A DNA stretch of 64,000 bases from an uncultured Acetobacterium sp. (GCF_963664135.1 NZ_OY760905.1:992001-1056000), one strand, 5' to 3'; shown: positions 54,366-63,057, counted from the stretch's first letter. A program made the numbers and translations. The notes: generated by a model from the sequence alone, not told the origin.

Positions 54366-54784
54366 CCTGTTTGGACTCCTTCTTTTGATTTTATCAAAAA
54401 TCTTCTTTTTCACTTCTCTTCATAAACACGCCAACTTTTTGGAATCATCTTACTCTTTAGATTGGATTTGTTTTAGCTCATCCGCATCATTCCGGGATCT
54501 TTACGTCATCATCTTCACCGAATGGTTTTTCTTGATACCCAATGATCTTTGACTATCCCCGTTTGATTTATTTGAGGTTTCTTCCGCTCTTCATTTCGGA
54601 GCAATCTGTTTTCTCATTCAAATTTTTCCCACTACCTTTAAAATTAATCAATTTTCCATTGGCCAACACTTTACTTTAAGCCAAGTAATTTTTCTTTTAT
54701 TGGTGAGTTGTGCGATTGTTTACTTTCCAATGATCGTAATCATTCAATTCAGAAAAGGATTGAGTTGATCTTTGACTTAGATTC

Positions 54785-54835
54785 ATTATATCACATTATT
54801 ATAATATGTAAATAGACAAGGTGTAAATGTTTGTA
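54785..54835 (-). promoter_or_regulatory. Promoter and cre-like site of copy B
   Basis: Minus-strand TTTACA (54807-54812), 16 bases, TATAAT (54785-54790); TGTAAATGTTTGTA (54822-54835) matches the cre-like motif of copy A at 13 of 14 bases. Confidence 0.55.
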
Positions 54836-54888
54836 TAACTTTTGTGTCCGTTCGCATCAGGCTTGTAAAAGGAGTCACCAATCCAATC

Positions 54889-54936
54889 AAAAAAATACAC
54901 CAACCCGGTTTGTCTCAACAAGACGGTGGTGTATTT
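54889..54936 (-). terminator. Terminator after pit operon
   Basis: AATACACCA and TGGTGTATT arms with internal pairing and T on the minus strand. Confidence 0.7.
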
Positions 54937-54966
54937 CTAATAATCCATTAAAGAATCCTGTCTGGT

Positions 54967-55599
54967 TTAGGAGTTTTTCAGAATAATACTTGAGATAATA
55001 TCGGCCGCATCCTCAAACGAATCGCAACTTTCTTCAAAATAATCATAAATTCGGATTAGCGCAATGGTTTCAATGTGATCCCGTTTATCAATAAAGAGTT
55101 GTTTAACCGCTTTGACATACAGTTCATCGCCTTCATTTTCCAGGCGATTAATGGCAATGATAGCTTCATTTAACGCTTTAGGTTTCTTGAAGGATTTTAA
55201 GTCTTTAACGGCTTCATGCAGACAGACTGAACTTTTTTCAATCAGCTCCATGAATTTAATCATTTCCGGTGTAATTTTTTCAATCTGGAACATGTCAATG
55301 TATTTCAGAATATCTTCAATCAAATCGATGATTGTATCCAGCGCACAGGCTAAATTAATGATATCTTCCCGTTCAATCGGCGGCAGAAAATCGCTGTACA
55401 TAAATTCCATCATCTCATATTTGAGATTATCTGCGGTTCGTTCCACTTCATGAAGTTTGACAAGCTTCTTCTCTAAACTTTTGAGATCGTAATCCTGTAG
55501 GGTTTCGTTAAGCATACTTGATGCTTTAACGATCAAATTAGAAACAGCGATAAATTCTTTGTAATAGTTATACCCTTTTGTTTTAACTTTTTTTGACAT
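54967..55599 (-). CDS. DUF47/PhoU-like Pit accessory protein
   Basis: A 210-residue all-helical protein of the DUF47 family: YYKEFIAVSNLIVKASSMLNETL, KLVKLHEVERTADNLKYEMMEFMYSDFLPPIEREDIINLACALDTIID and IRIYDYFEESCDSFEDAADIIS. DUF47 proteins are PhoU-like and work with Pit phosphate carriers encoded beside them, as here. The start at 55599 follows AGGGAGAC; a longer frame to 55662 overlaps the pit gene. It begins 13 bases after the pit stop. Confidence 0.9.
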   Translation of the reverse strand: MSKKVKTKGYNYYKEFIAVSNLIVKASSMLNETLQDYDLKSLEKKLVKLHEVERTADNLKYEMMEFMYSDFLPPIEREDIINLACALDTIIDLIEDILKYIDMFQIEKITPEMIKFMELIEKSSVCLHEAVKDLKSFKKPKALNEAIIAINRLENEGDELYVKAVKQLFIDKRDHIETIALIRIYDYFEESCDSFEDAADIISSIILKNS

Positions 55600-55612
55600 A
55601 ATGTCTCCCTTT

Positions 55613-56662
55613 TTAGAATATTTGCATAAAAATCCAGGCCATGATAAATCCGACCAATCCACATCCCGGGAATGTAAGTACCCAGGCTAAAAGCATTTCA
55701 CCAACTGTTGACCAGTTAACCGAAGAAAATCGTTTGGCTGCACCAACTCCCATAATAGCAGTTGTTTTGGTGTGGGTGGTACTGACCGGCAGTCCAAAAA
55801 CAGATGAAACCAGCAAACACATGGCTGCTGCAAGATCGGCACTAAAACCCTGAAAGGATTCCAGCTTAACCATATCCATACCGACAGTCTTAATAATTTT
55901 CATCCCCCCAATGGACGTCCCCAAAGCCATCACCAGTGAACAGAGTACCATCATCCACACTGGAATGACAAAATTAGTGGCGTCAGCACTGCCCTGTGCC
56001 AGAAAAATCCCCAGCATAAAAATCCCCATGAACTTTTGTCCGTCTTGGGCACCATGCATAAAGGCCATGGCTGCTCCCGCACCAATCTGGCCCTTTTTAA
56101 AGAAGCTATTGGTTTGTTGGCGCGACATGTTTTTGCAGATCTGCATAACAATTTTGACCACCAGGAAGCCCAATCCAAATCCTAGAATCGTGGATGTACC
56201 AAGGCCATAGATGACTTTAATCCAAGCATCTCCGTTGATCCCGGCAATCCCCCCCTGGAGGGCGATGGCCGCACCCGAAATCCCGGCGATTAAAGCATGG
56301 CTTTCACTGGTTGGAATTCCGAAATACCAAGCTGCTGTCGCCCATATCACAATCGCAAAGAGAGCCGCACACAGCGCAATGAGAGCATCATCTGAGCCAC
56401 TGAAATTAACCATATTGGCCACAGTTTGAGCAACCGTCGCATTAATGGATGTCATGACAAAAACGCCAAGAAAATTAAAGATGGCCGCCATAACAATTGC
56501 TTTTCTGGGTGCCATCGAACGGGTGGATACACAGGTGGCAATGGCATTTGGCGCATCTGTCCAGCCGTTAACCAAGATTACCCCAAGGGTCAATACGACG
56601 ATGATCAGCAGCGCCGGATTACCGACGATGCTACTGATAAAATCCGATAAAGTGATTGTCAT
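55613..56662 (-). CDS. pit: Inorganic phosphate transporter (Pit)
   Basis: A 349-residue Pit carrier with about ten spans. The duplicated signatures are present: LVNGWTDAPNAIATCVSTRSM near residue 30 and VFGLPVSTTHTKTTAIMGVG near 305, with GIPTSESHALIAGISGAA after the fourth span and AFMHGAQDGQKFMGIF in the loop. It imports phosphate driven by ions. First gene of an operon with the DUF47 partner. The ATG at 56662 is used; a start 11 codons earlier has no site. Confidence 0.93.
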   Translation of the reverse strand: MTITLSDFISSIVGNPALLIIVVLTLGVILVNGWTDAPNAIATCVSTRSMAPRKAIVMAAIFNFLGVFVMTSINATVAQTVANMVNFSGSDDALIALCAALFAIVIWATAAWYFGIPTSESHALIAGISGAAIALQGGIAGINGDAWIKVIYGLGTSTILGFGLGFLVVKIVMQICKNMSRQQTNSFFKKGQIGAGAAMAFMHGAQDGQKFMGIFMLGIFLAQGSADATNFVIPVWMMVLCSLVMALGTSIGGMKIIKTVGMDMVKLESFQGFSADLAAAMCLLVSSVFGLPVSTTHTKTTAIMGVGAAKRFSSVNWSTVGEMLLAWVLTFPGCGLVGFIMAWIFMQIF

Positions 56663-56945
56663 ATTTTTAAAAATACCCCTTTTCTCTCTACACATTCAAA
56701 AAATATTTGGATAGTTTTTGAATGTCAATTTTTGCTGTTTTTTTGCCGTACTCATTCTACACCATAAGCATCCGAAATAAAACTCATTTAACAAAGATTT
56801 AACAAACTTTTAATGCAAATGCTCTTTTGCTTGTTGACCTGTAACTATTTTAATACAAGTAAATGTGTTTTGACAGAATTTTTTATGTTTTTTTTGTGTT
56901 TTTCATGTGTTCAGCGAATAATCTTCAAATAAATCAAGTTAACCA

Positions 56946-56974
56946 TTGCAAAATTCTTCGACAAGGTGTAAAAT
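56946..56974 (+). promoter_or_regulatory. Promoter of the CHAP/ChW gene
   Basis: TTGCAA (56946-56951), 17 bases, TG-TAAAAT (56969-56974). It leaves a leader of about 145 nt. Within it CGAT-TTGT-ATCG (57 kb) and TTCTGC-AAACG-GCAGAA (57083-57099) can form hairpins, the second close to the GGGAGG site. The rest of the 56663-57125 gap shows nothing further. Confidence 0.5.
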
Positions 56975-57125
56975 TTACGTAACGATTTGTATCGGAAATA
57001 ATTATTCAAACATCTATTCAAGTACGTGTAAGCTGAATGAATTTGAGCGTATATCATCCAGTTTAACTATAAAAATTACTAACTTCTGCAAACGGCAGAA
57101 ACGAGATACGGGAGGATCAATAAAA

Positions 57126-58556
57126 ATGAAGTTTTATCGAGGGACATTAATCTGTTTTGTCTTGATTCTGGCCCTGGGAATTTATCCAGCTGCTGCACTG
57201 GCACAAGAAAACGACGACAATGGAACGGTGGTGACCGCCATTGATGCCCAACCACTCGTGGAAACCCGGGAGATGCTTCCCGGTGATGTTGCAACTGATC
57301 CCGGTTGGCCCGACGAAGCCTATCAAAATAATACCATGAATACGGCGTCGGTTTTCTCACCACGACTCACTGCCCCCACATCGGACAACGATTATTACTT
57401 CGCTAAAAACATTTTCTATCTGGCTGGCTATGGCATGCCGAACTGTACCGCCTATGCCTGGGGCCGAGCTTACGAAATTCTGGGCAGCAAACCCAATTTA
57501 AGCAATGGCAACGCCAATGAGTTTTGGGACTATAACCTCAATAGCGGTGCTTATTCCCATGGCAGCACGCCTAAGGTTGGCGCAATTCTCTGTTGGAATG
57601 GTAGTTCCTGTGGACATGTTGCGGTGGTCGAAAAAATTGACGGAAATAAAGTAACTGTTTCGGAATCATCCTGGAGTGGTTCCTACTTTTATACGACAAC
57701 CTTTACAGCTGGTTCGGAAGACGCTGTTTCAGTCGGCGGATTCCAGGGGTATATCTATATTGGCGACTTTGATCAGGAACCAGCCCGGGACACCACCCCA
57801 CCAACGATCTCGAACGCCCAAATAAAGGATGTAAATGATGATGGTTTTACGGTGTCCTGTCAAGTGTCTGATGCGGATTCGGGCATTTCATCGGTTCTTT
57901 TCCCCACCTGGACTGACGCGAATGGTCAGGATGATCTGGTCTGGCATCAGGCTACGATCAGCGGCAATACTGCTAGTTACCGAGTTTCTTACAACCAGCA
58001 CAAAAATGAACTGGGAAACTACACCGTTCATGTTTACGCCTATGACGGTGCTGGCAATACAGCTGCCACAGCTTTAAGTGTTTCAGCCCAGAAAAGCATT
58101 ACCTGTTCCTATCAAACCCATGTTCAGGATTACGGCTGGCAACGCTGGAAAGCAAACGGTGAACTCAGTGGTACCTCCGGTGAGTCGAAACGTCTTGAAG
58201 CTATTGAAGTTCAGGTCGACAACAAGGGATACGATCTGGGCGTTGAATATCGCACTCATATCCAGAACATCGGCTGGCAGGATTGGAAGCATGATGGCGA
58301 AATCAGTGGCACATCCAATCAGGGACTTCGTTTAGAAGCCATCCAGGTTCGGTTAACTGGTGCTGATGCTTCCCGCTACGATATTTATTACCGGGTTCAT
58401 GCCGAAAATATCGGCTGGCTGGACTGGGCTAAAAACGGTGACAATTCCGGTACCGAAGGCTTCGGCTACCGCCTGGAAGCCATTGAAATCATCGTCGTCC
58501 CGGCCGGTTCCCCGGCTCCAGGCTCCACCTTACGGGCCTTTGAAAGTAATAATTAA
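57126..58556 (+). CDS. Secreted CHAP amidase/peptidase with ChW repeats
   Basis: A 476-residue secreted cell-wall hydrolase. Signal peptide (GTLICFVLILALGIYPAAALA). The CHAP domain at about residues 85-220 has the nucleophile in MPNCTAYAWGRAYEI and the His in GSSCGHVAVVEKI, with VTVSESSW following. Residues 225-315 are a GBS/Bsp-like strand domain (ISNAQIKDVNDDGFTVSC...YTVHVYAYDGAGNTA). Three ChW repeats at the C-terminus (SYQTHVQDYGWQRWKANG; YRTHIQNIGWQDWKHDG; YYRVHAENIGWLDWAKNG) should bind the wall. GGAGG lies 11 bases upstream of the ATG. Confidence 0.9.
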   Translation: MKFYRGTLICFVLILALGIYPAAALAQENDDNGTVVTAIDAQPLVETREMLPGDVATDPGWPDEAYQNNTMNTASVFSPRLTAPTSDNDYYFAKNIFYLAGYGMPNCTAYAWGRAYEILGSKPNLSNGNANEFWDYNLNSGAYSHGSTPKVGAILCWNGSSCGHVAVVEKIDGNKVTVSESSWSGSYFYTTTFTAGSEDAVSVGGFQGYIYIGDFDQEPARDTTPPTISNAQIKDVNDDGFTVSCQVSDADSGISSVLFPTWTDANGQDDLVWHQATISGNTASYRVSYNQHKNELGNYTVHVYAYDGAGNTAATALSVSAQKSITCSYQTHVQDYGWQRWKANGELSGTSGESKRLEAIEVQVDNKGYDLGVEYRTHIQNIGWQDWKHDGEISGTSNQGLRLEAIQVRLTGADASRYDIYYRVHAENIGWLDWAKNGDNSGTEGFGYRLEAIEIIVVPAGSPAPGSTLRAFESNN

Positions 58557-58564
58557 TTTTAAAG

Positions 58565-58592
58565 AAGCACTTCAATATGGAGTGCTTTTTTT
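58565..58592 (+). terminator. Terminator after CHAP gene
   Basis: AAGCACT pairs with AGTGCTT, followed by seven T. Confidence 0.85.
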
Positions 58593-58766
58593 GTTGGTCA
58601 TATTGCCTTACAATTTCACTGACTCTCGTCTAAGTTCATATTTTTCGGCAATACCATCTTAAAATTTTAAAGGTATGCATTTTTACAATAACCGGATCAC
58701 CAGCACTGCTCCTGCATCATCCGGAGTATTATTGACGCTTCGGATCTCTCTTATGCGTACAAGCCC

Positions 58767-59396
58767 TTATTGATTTACCTTTTTAAACGGAAACGGTTTC
58801 CCGTGCCCCGGATAAACGGTTGTAATGGGATATGTTTTTAACCGATCACGGCTTTTTTTTAGCACGTCTTCATTTTCATAGATGTGAGCAAGACTTGGTG
58901 TTATGATATTCATAAACATATCGCCTGCTAACAAATTACCATCATCAAGTAAAATTCCGATGGACCCCCGTGTATGTCCTGGCAGCGCAATAATCTGTGC
59001 GGATAAACCGTATTGATCCATTCTTTGACCATGAACCAAATGAATATCTGGTTGAATTTTTAACGACCTGTGCAATTCTTTTCGAGATAAGTATTTAATT
59101 ACGGCACCAATCAGACCCCTACTTTCGATGTCAAGAATCGTACAGTCGATGGGATCCATGGCAATCGTCGTCTGATATTTATTTTTAAAATATTCCGCTG
59201 ATCCGGTATGATCCATGTGCCCGTGGGTCAAAATTAGCAGCTTGATTTCTTCAGGTGTTATTCCCTTTTCTGCCAACTGTTTCTCGATCATTTCTGCATC
59301 GCCAGCGTGACATGAATCGATCATTATCATTGATGACGCCGTCCTTATTAGATAGCAATTCGCATTGTTACAGTTTATCGTTATTATCTCAGTCAT
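58767..59396 (-). CDS. MBL-fold hydrolase
   Basis: A 209-residue metallo-beta-lactamase-fold enzyme. LTHGHMDHTGSAEYF gives HxHxDH near residue 58, ALPGHTRGS the next His, LLAGDMF the bridging Asp and VYPGHGKPF the last His. The compact form is like hydroxyacylglutathione-type or quinolone-signal-type hydrolases; the substrate is unknown. Its ATG overlaps the TetR stop by eight bases and uses AAAGGAG inside the TetR gene, so the two are one operon. Confidence 0.88.
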   Translation of the reverse strand: MTEIITINCNNANCYLIRTASSMIMIDSCHAGDAEMIEKQLAEKGITPEEIKLLILTHGHMDHTGSAEYFKNKYQTTIAMDPIDCTILDIESRGLIGAVIKYLSRKELHRSLKIQPDIHLVHGQRMDQYGLSAQIIALPGHTRGSIGILLDDGNLLAGDMFMNIITPSLAHIYENEDVLKKSRDRLKTYPITTVYPGHGKPFPFKKVNQ

Positions 59397-60003
59397 TTTT
59401 TTGTTCTCCTTTTGATAATTGCTTATGGTATTCACCATGGGTTTGATTATATGCTGCGATAAAATCGTCTTTAACCTGCTTTTTGTCAGCACCAAAATAA
59501 TTGCACCACTCCTCCTGATAGCAGGCAAAAAGAACGCTGGGCATAATACTGGTGAAAAACTCAGCCACCCATCTGGGCTGACTCTTTTTGTAGTCAGCTA
59601 AATCTGAATCACCTGCAATTTCGCCCTGATAAGTCATCAGCGGTTTGAGAACCTTAAAAATAGGAACGCTCTTGTCTCCCCTTTTTAGGGATTCCACGAG
59701 GATGATTCGCAGGAAATCACTATTTTTCTCCAGATAATCAAAATAGCTATTTGCTCTTTCCTTGCTATCGGCCCCATCCTCTCTCAGCAGCTGGTCATAC
59801 GCGTCAAAAAATTTAAAGACAATTGCATTCAATAGTTCTTCTTTACATTTAAAATGATAATAGATGAGTGATTTTGGCACCCCCGTCCGCTGAGCGATTT
59901 CATCCATACTGGTTCCATCGTAACCTTTTTCCGAAAACAGTTGTTTTGCATTTTCCAGAATCACTTCTTTTTTACTTTCCCTTTTTAACGAGACTGTTGC
60001 CAT
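59389..60003 (-). CDS. TetR family transcriptional regulator
   Basis: A 204-residue repressor. The N-terminal helix-turn-helix is clear: KEVILENAKQLFSEKGYDGTSMDEIAQRTGVPKSLIYYHFKCKEELLNAIV. The C-terminal ligand domain is helical with FFDAYDQLLREDG and a Trp/Cys-bearing end (LFACYQEEWCNYFG). It shares an operon with the MBL hydrolase, and a perfect operator-like dyad lies upstream; ligand unknown, perhaps the hydrolase substrate. Confidence 0.9.
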   Translation of the reverse strand: MATVSLKRESKKEVILENAKQLFSEKGYDGTSMDEIAQRTGVPKSLIYYHFKCKEELLNAIVFKFFDAYDQLLREDGADSKERANSYFDYLEKNSDFLRIILVESLKRGDKSVPIFKVLKPLMTYQGEIAGDSDLADYKKSQPRWVAEFFTSIMPSVLFACYQEEWCNYFGADKKQVKDDFIAAYNQTHGEYHKQLSKGEQKND

Positions 60004-60024
60004 ATCAATTACCTCCTACTTAGA

Positions 60025-60066
60025 TCACATGTGACCATCAAAAATTATACTGACCAATCAGTATAA
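60025..60066 (-). promoter_or_regulatory. TetR operator candidates
   Basis: TTATACTGA (60045-60053), CCAA, TCAGTATAA (60058-60066): a perfect 9+9 dyad. A second palindrome TCACATGTGA lies at 60025-60034, between it and the ribosome site. The first is the better TetR-type operator. Confidence 0.65.
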
Positions 60067-60121
60067 GTAATATATACCCTTGCGCTTAATTTGTCAATTA
60101 CTTAATCATTTTTGCATTCAC

Positions 60122-60166
60122 GATAAAAGAGCACAAGAACCGAACCGATTCTTGTGCTCTTTTATC
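60122..60166. terminator. Bidirectional terminator
   Basis: GATAAAAGAGCACAAGAA pairs with TTCTTGTGCTCTTTTATC. Confidence 0.85.
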
Positions 60167-60178
60167 ATCAATACGAAC

Positions 60179-60382
60179 TTATTTCTTGAATTTTTCCTTC
60201 AAATCTTCAATCGCTTTTTCGGCAGCTTCCTTGGTCATGCCGTATTTTTCCTGAAGTTTTCCAACCAAAATTTTCGCATCGCCTTTAACAACTTCCAAAT
60301 CTTCATCCGTGAGTTTCCCCCAGGTTTTTTGAGCTTCGCCTTTTAACTGCTCCCATTTTCCTTCTAATATGTCTTTATTCAT
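60179..60382 (-). CDS. CsbD family stress protein
   Basis: A 67-residue CsbD-like protein: ILEGKWEQLKGEAQKTWGKLTDEDL, KGDAKILVGKLQEKYGMTKEAAEKAI and a Lys-rich end. The family is small, helical and induced by stress (sigma-B in Bacillus); function is unknown. GGAGG precedes the ATG. No sigma-B promoter is visible here. Confidence 0.92.
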   Translation of the reverse strand: MNKDILEGKWEQLKGEAQKTWGKLTDEDLEVVKGDAKILVGKLQEKYGMTKEAAEKAIEDLKEKFKK

Positions 60383-60501
60383 TTTTTCCTCCTTAGATTT
60401 TTATTTATAATCTTTATTAATATTTACCCTGATTAAATTAATCTAAACATCCCCAATGTCCAAAACAATTTTTACTCACTGCAAAAAAATAATTTTCACC
60501 C

Positions 60502-60532
60502 TTGACTCTCCCCGTGGAGGAGCATTTATACT
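60502..60532 (+). promoter_or_regulatory. MerR-type promoter of the ABC-MerR operon
   Basis: TTGACT (60502-60507), a 19-base spacer, TATACT (60527-60532). The spacer holds CTCC...GGAG, the dyad layout of MerR-family operators such as those of BmrR. MerR activators untwist such overlong spacers; the regulator gene is third in the operon. Confidence 0.75.
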
Positions 60533-60565
60533 TCAAATTGTTAATAATAAAGAGTGGAGGCAGAA

Positions 60566-61288
60566 ATGAAAAATTGTATTGAAGTGAATAATCTAAGCAA
60601 GTCTTATGGCAACCGAGTGGTGGTGAACAATTTAAACCTTGCCGTAAAAAAAGGCGAGGTGTTTGGTCTGTTAGGGCCTAACGGTGCCGGGAAGTCAACC
60701 ACCATCGACTGTATCCTGGGGCTGAAGTCATTTGAAAGCGGATCGGTTCGGGTTCTGGGTATGGATCCGACGAAAGAAAGAAAACAACTTTTTGAACGGG
60801 TCGGGGTGCAACTACAATCCTCCAGCTATCAGGGCAATATCCGAGTGGGTGAAGTCTGTGAAGAAATCGCCGCCCTTTACCGCTTACCATCTGATTACCG
60901 TGACTTACTGTCCCAGTTTAAGCTGGATCAGTACCTCAAGCAGCCGGTGGCCAAGCTCTCCGGAGGCGAAAAGCAAAAGTTGTCGGTGCTGCTGGCACTG
61001 ATCCCCCAGCCTGAGGTGCTCTTTCTGGATGAACTCACAACCGGGCTGGACACCGAGGCCAGACGGGAGGTCTGGCAGGTTTTAAGCGATTTGAAAGAAA
61101 AGGGACTGACCCTATTTCTCACCTCGCATTACATGGATGAGGTGGAGGTGCTTTGTGACCGAGTCTGCATTATCAACCGGGGACACGTACTGGTGACCGA
61201 CACGGTACCAAAACTGATTCAGAAAAGCCCTTATAAACGACTGGAAGAAGCCTATCTCTGGGTCATGAAGGAGGAAATCGCCATATGA
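60566..61288 (+). CDS. ABC exporter ATP-binding protein
   Basis: A 240-residue ATPase: Walker A LGPNGAGKSTTIDCILG near residue 37, signature KLSGGEKQKLSVLLAL, Walker B VLFLDELTTGLDTE, and FLTSHYMDEVE. Start at ATG 60566, five bases after GTGGAGG; a GTG four codons earlier would overlap that site. Note ELTTGL with Leu in place of Pro after the Walker B Glu, a common variant. It overlaps the permease gene by four bases. Confidence 0.92.
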   Translation: MKNCIEVNNLSKSYGNRVVVNNLNLAVKKGEVFGLLGPNGAGKSTTIDCILGLKSFESGSVRVLGMDPTKERKQLFERVGVQLQSSSYQGNIRVGEVCEEIAALYRLPSDYRDLLSQFKLDQYLKQPVAKLSGGEKQKLSVLLALIPQPEVLFLDELTTGLDTEARREVWQVLSDLKEKGLTLFLTSHYMDEVEVLCDRVCIINRGHVLVTDTVPKLIQKSPYKRLEEAYLWVMKEEIAI

Positions 61289-62025
61289 AAAAATTTTTCA
61301 CCTTACTAAAAATCGAAGGCAAACTGTCTTTGCGTTGTGTTGACAGCATCTTTTTCGGGGTTTGCATGCCGGTGGGTATTATGATCTTAATCGGCCTGAT
61401 TGCCGGGCAAAACCCGGCCACCAGCGATGGCGGTTACACCCTGATTCAAAGCTCCTTCGGCGCTCTGGTCACCGTCGGGATCTGCGCCACGGCTTTTATG
61501 GGCATTCCCCTGACCATCGCTGACTATCGGGACAAGAAAATTCTCAAGCATTTTTTTGTGACACCGGTGAGTCCAACTATGTTATTATGGGTTCATGCCG
61601 TCATCAACATGCTATTGTCAGTGGTTTCGGCGCTGCTGATTTACCTCGTGGCAAAAACTTTCTTCGGATATGAAATGATCGGCTCCAAGCTGGCATTTAT
61701 CGGGTCTTATCTACTGGTCATGGTATCCATGTACAGCCTGGGACTGCTGATTGCCAGCCTGTGTCGAACCGTTAAAACTGCCAACGTGGTCTGCAGCATT
61801 GTTTACTTCCCGATGCTGTTTTTATCCGGTGCTACTATTCCCTTTGAGATCTTTCCCCAACCACTTCAGGCCGTGGCCGGTTTTCTCCCGCTTACCCAGG
61901 GCATCAAACTTTTGAAATCCTCAAGTCTGGGACTGGAAACCAGTCTGCTGCTTCCCTTGATTGTTTTGGTTGGCTCTCTGGTCATCGGAATTAGTCTATC
62001 GATGCGCTTCTTCCGCTGGGAATAA
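61285..62025 (+). CDS. ABC-2 type permease
   Basis: A 246-residue membrane protein with six spans (DSIFFGVCMPVGIMILIGLIAG; SSFGALVTVGICATAFMGIPLTI; LLWVHAVINMLLSVVSALLIYLV; FIGSYLLVMVSMYSLGLLIAS and others). DYRDKKILKHFFVTPVSPTMLL is the ABC-2 coupling loop. With the ATPase and MerR regulator it forms a drug-type efflux operon. Confidence 0.9.
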   Translation: MKKFFTLLKIEGKLSLRCVDSIFFGVCMPVGIMILIGLIAGQNPATSDGGYTLIQSSFGALVTVGICATAFMGIPLTIADYRDKKILKHFFVTPVSPTMLLWVHAVINMLLSVVSALLIYLVAKTFFGYEMIGSKLAFIGSYLLVMVSMYSLGLLIASLCRTVKTANVVCSIVYFPMLFLSGATIPFEIFPQPLQAVAGFLPLTQGIKLLKSSSLGLETSLLLPLIVLVGSLVIGISLSMRFFRWE

Positions 62026-62038
62026 GAAAGGAAAACAA

Positions 62039-62890
62039 ATGAACGAAACCTATCAATGTCAACGAATCGAACCCGTCTATTATAAGATCGGCCTGTTTTC
62101 AAAAATAAACCGAGTCACGATCAAAGCCCTGCGCCACTATGACGAAATCGGGCTGCTGACACCAGCTTTCATCGAAAAATCCACTGGCTATCGGTATTAT
62201 ACATCCGAACAGCTTCCCATCCTTCACCAGATTCTGGCACTTCGGGAGATGGGCTTCACCCTGGACGAAATTAAACAGGTTCAGGGCGGCGTCCCAGAAA
62301 AAGAATTGCTTCAAAAAAAGAAACTGGAGATTATCAAAAAAATCGCCACCGATACGCTGCGCCTCGCCCAGGTGGAATCCTACCTTACTAAAAAAGATGA
62401 GGACACCAGCGAATACCATATCATCCTCAAAGACCTTCCCCAGGTGATTGTGGCCTCGATGCGAACAGTGATCCCCGGATACGATGCCCTGTTTGATGTC
62501 GTCCCCCCCATGGGGGCTGAAATGGAACGACTGGGCTGTGTCTGTGCAGTTCCGGAGTACTGCTTTAATATCTATCATGATGGCGAATACCGGGAAACTG
62601 ACGTGGATGTGGAAATCTGTGAAGCCGTTACTGAAAAAAAGGCTGATTCGGATATGCTGACGTTTAAAGTTATCGACCGGGTAGCGCATGCCGCCTGTGT
62701 GCTTCACAAAGGTCCCTATGAAGGTTTCCCCAAAGCTTACAATGCGGTTCTTAAATGGGTCAAGAACAACGGCTATGAAATCATTGATAATCCCCGAGAA
62801 TCCTATATTGATGGTGCCTGGAACAAGGATTCCGCTGAAGACTGGCTGACGGAAATCCAGTTTCCGGTCAGCAAAATTGTGGTGGAATAA
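62039..62890 (+). CDS. MerR family regulator with GyrI-like domain
   Basis: A 283-residue BmrR-type activator. The MerR winged helix (about residues 20-90): KIGLFSKINRVTIKALRHYDEIGLL, then TGYRYYTSEQLPILHQILALREMGFTLDEI. A coiled-coil linker follows and residues 130-283 are a GyrI-like effector domain (VIVASMRTVIPGYDALFDVVPP; CVLHKGPYEGFPKAYNAVLKWVKNNGYEI). It would sense lipophilic compounds and activate the exporter from the 60502 promoter. The ATG at 62039 has AAAGGA upstream. Confidence 0.9.
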   Translation: MNETYQCQRIEPVYYKIGLFSKINRVTIKALRHYDEIGLLTPAFIEKSTGYRYYTSEQLPILHQILALREMGFTLDEIKQVQGGVPEKELLQKKKLEIIKKIATDTLRLAQVESYLTKKDEDTSEYHIILKDLPQVIVASMRTVIPGYDALFDVVPPMGAEMERLGCVCAVPEYCFNIYHDGEYRETDVDVEICEAVTEKKADSDMLTFKVIDRVAHAACVLHKGPYEGFPKAYNAVLKWVKNNGYEIIDNPRESYIDGAWNKDSAEDWLTEIQFPVSKIVVE

Positions 62891-63015
62891 AAATTACCTC
62901 ACCGCCTGTTTGATTTTCTTAAGCCTTTCTGAGTTTCAAGTTTCACTTCAGGTAACCGCGTTATTCTTAACTTGTGATTTAAACATCACTTCTTTTTCTT
63001 TTCATTCCTAATATA

Positions 63016-63057
63016 AAAAAGGCAACGCACCATTTCGGGGTTCGTTGCTTTTTTTAT
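63016..63057 (+). terminator. Terminator after ABC-MerR operon
   Basis: AAAAAAGGCAACG pairs with CGTTGCTTTTTTT. The remaining part of 62891-63248 has only the promoter noted next. Confidence 0.8.

Larger units (their letters stand above)
54296..54778 (-). ncRNA. About 480-nt transcription unit, copy B
   Basis: The homologue of 48985-49488, with the same order of promoter, conserved blocks, ribosome site, seven-codon frame and terminator, about 20 bases shorter. The middle has diverged so that the longer frame of copy A stops early (a related stretch reads KTDCSEMK then stops; copy A reads KTDCNEIK). It is the nearest upstream unit of the nuclease-like gene. It matches no named RNA family that I can recall. 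Confidence 0.6.
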
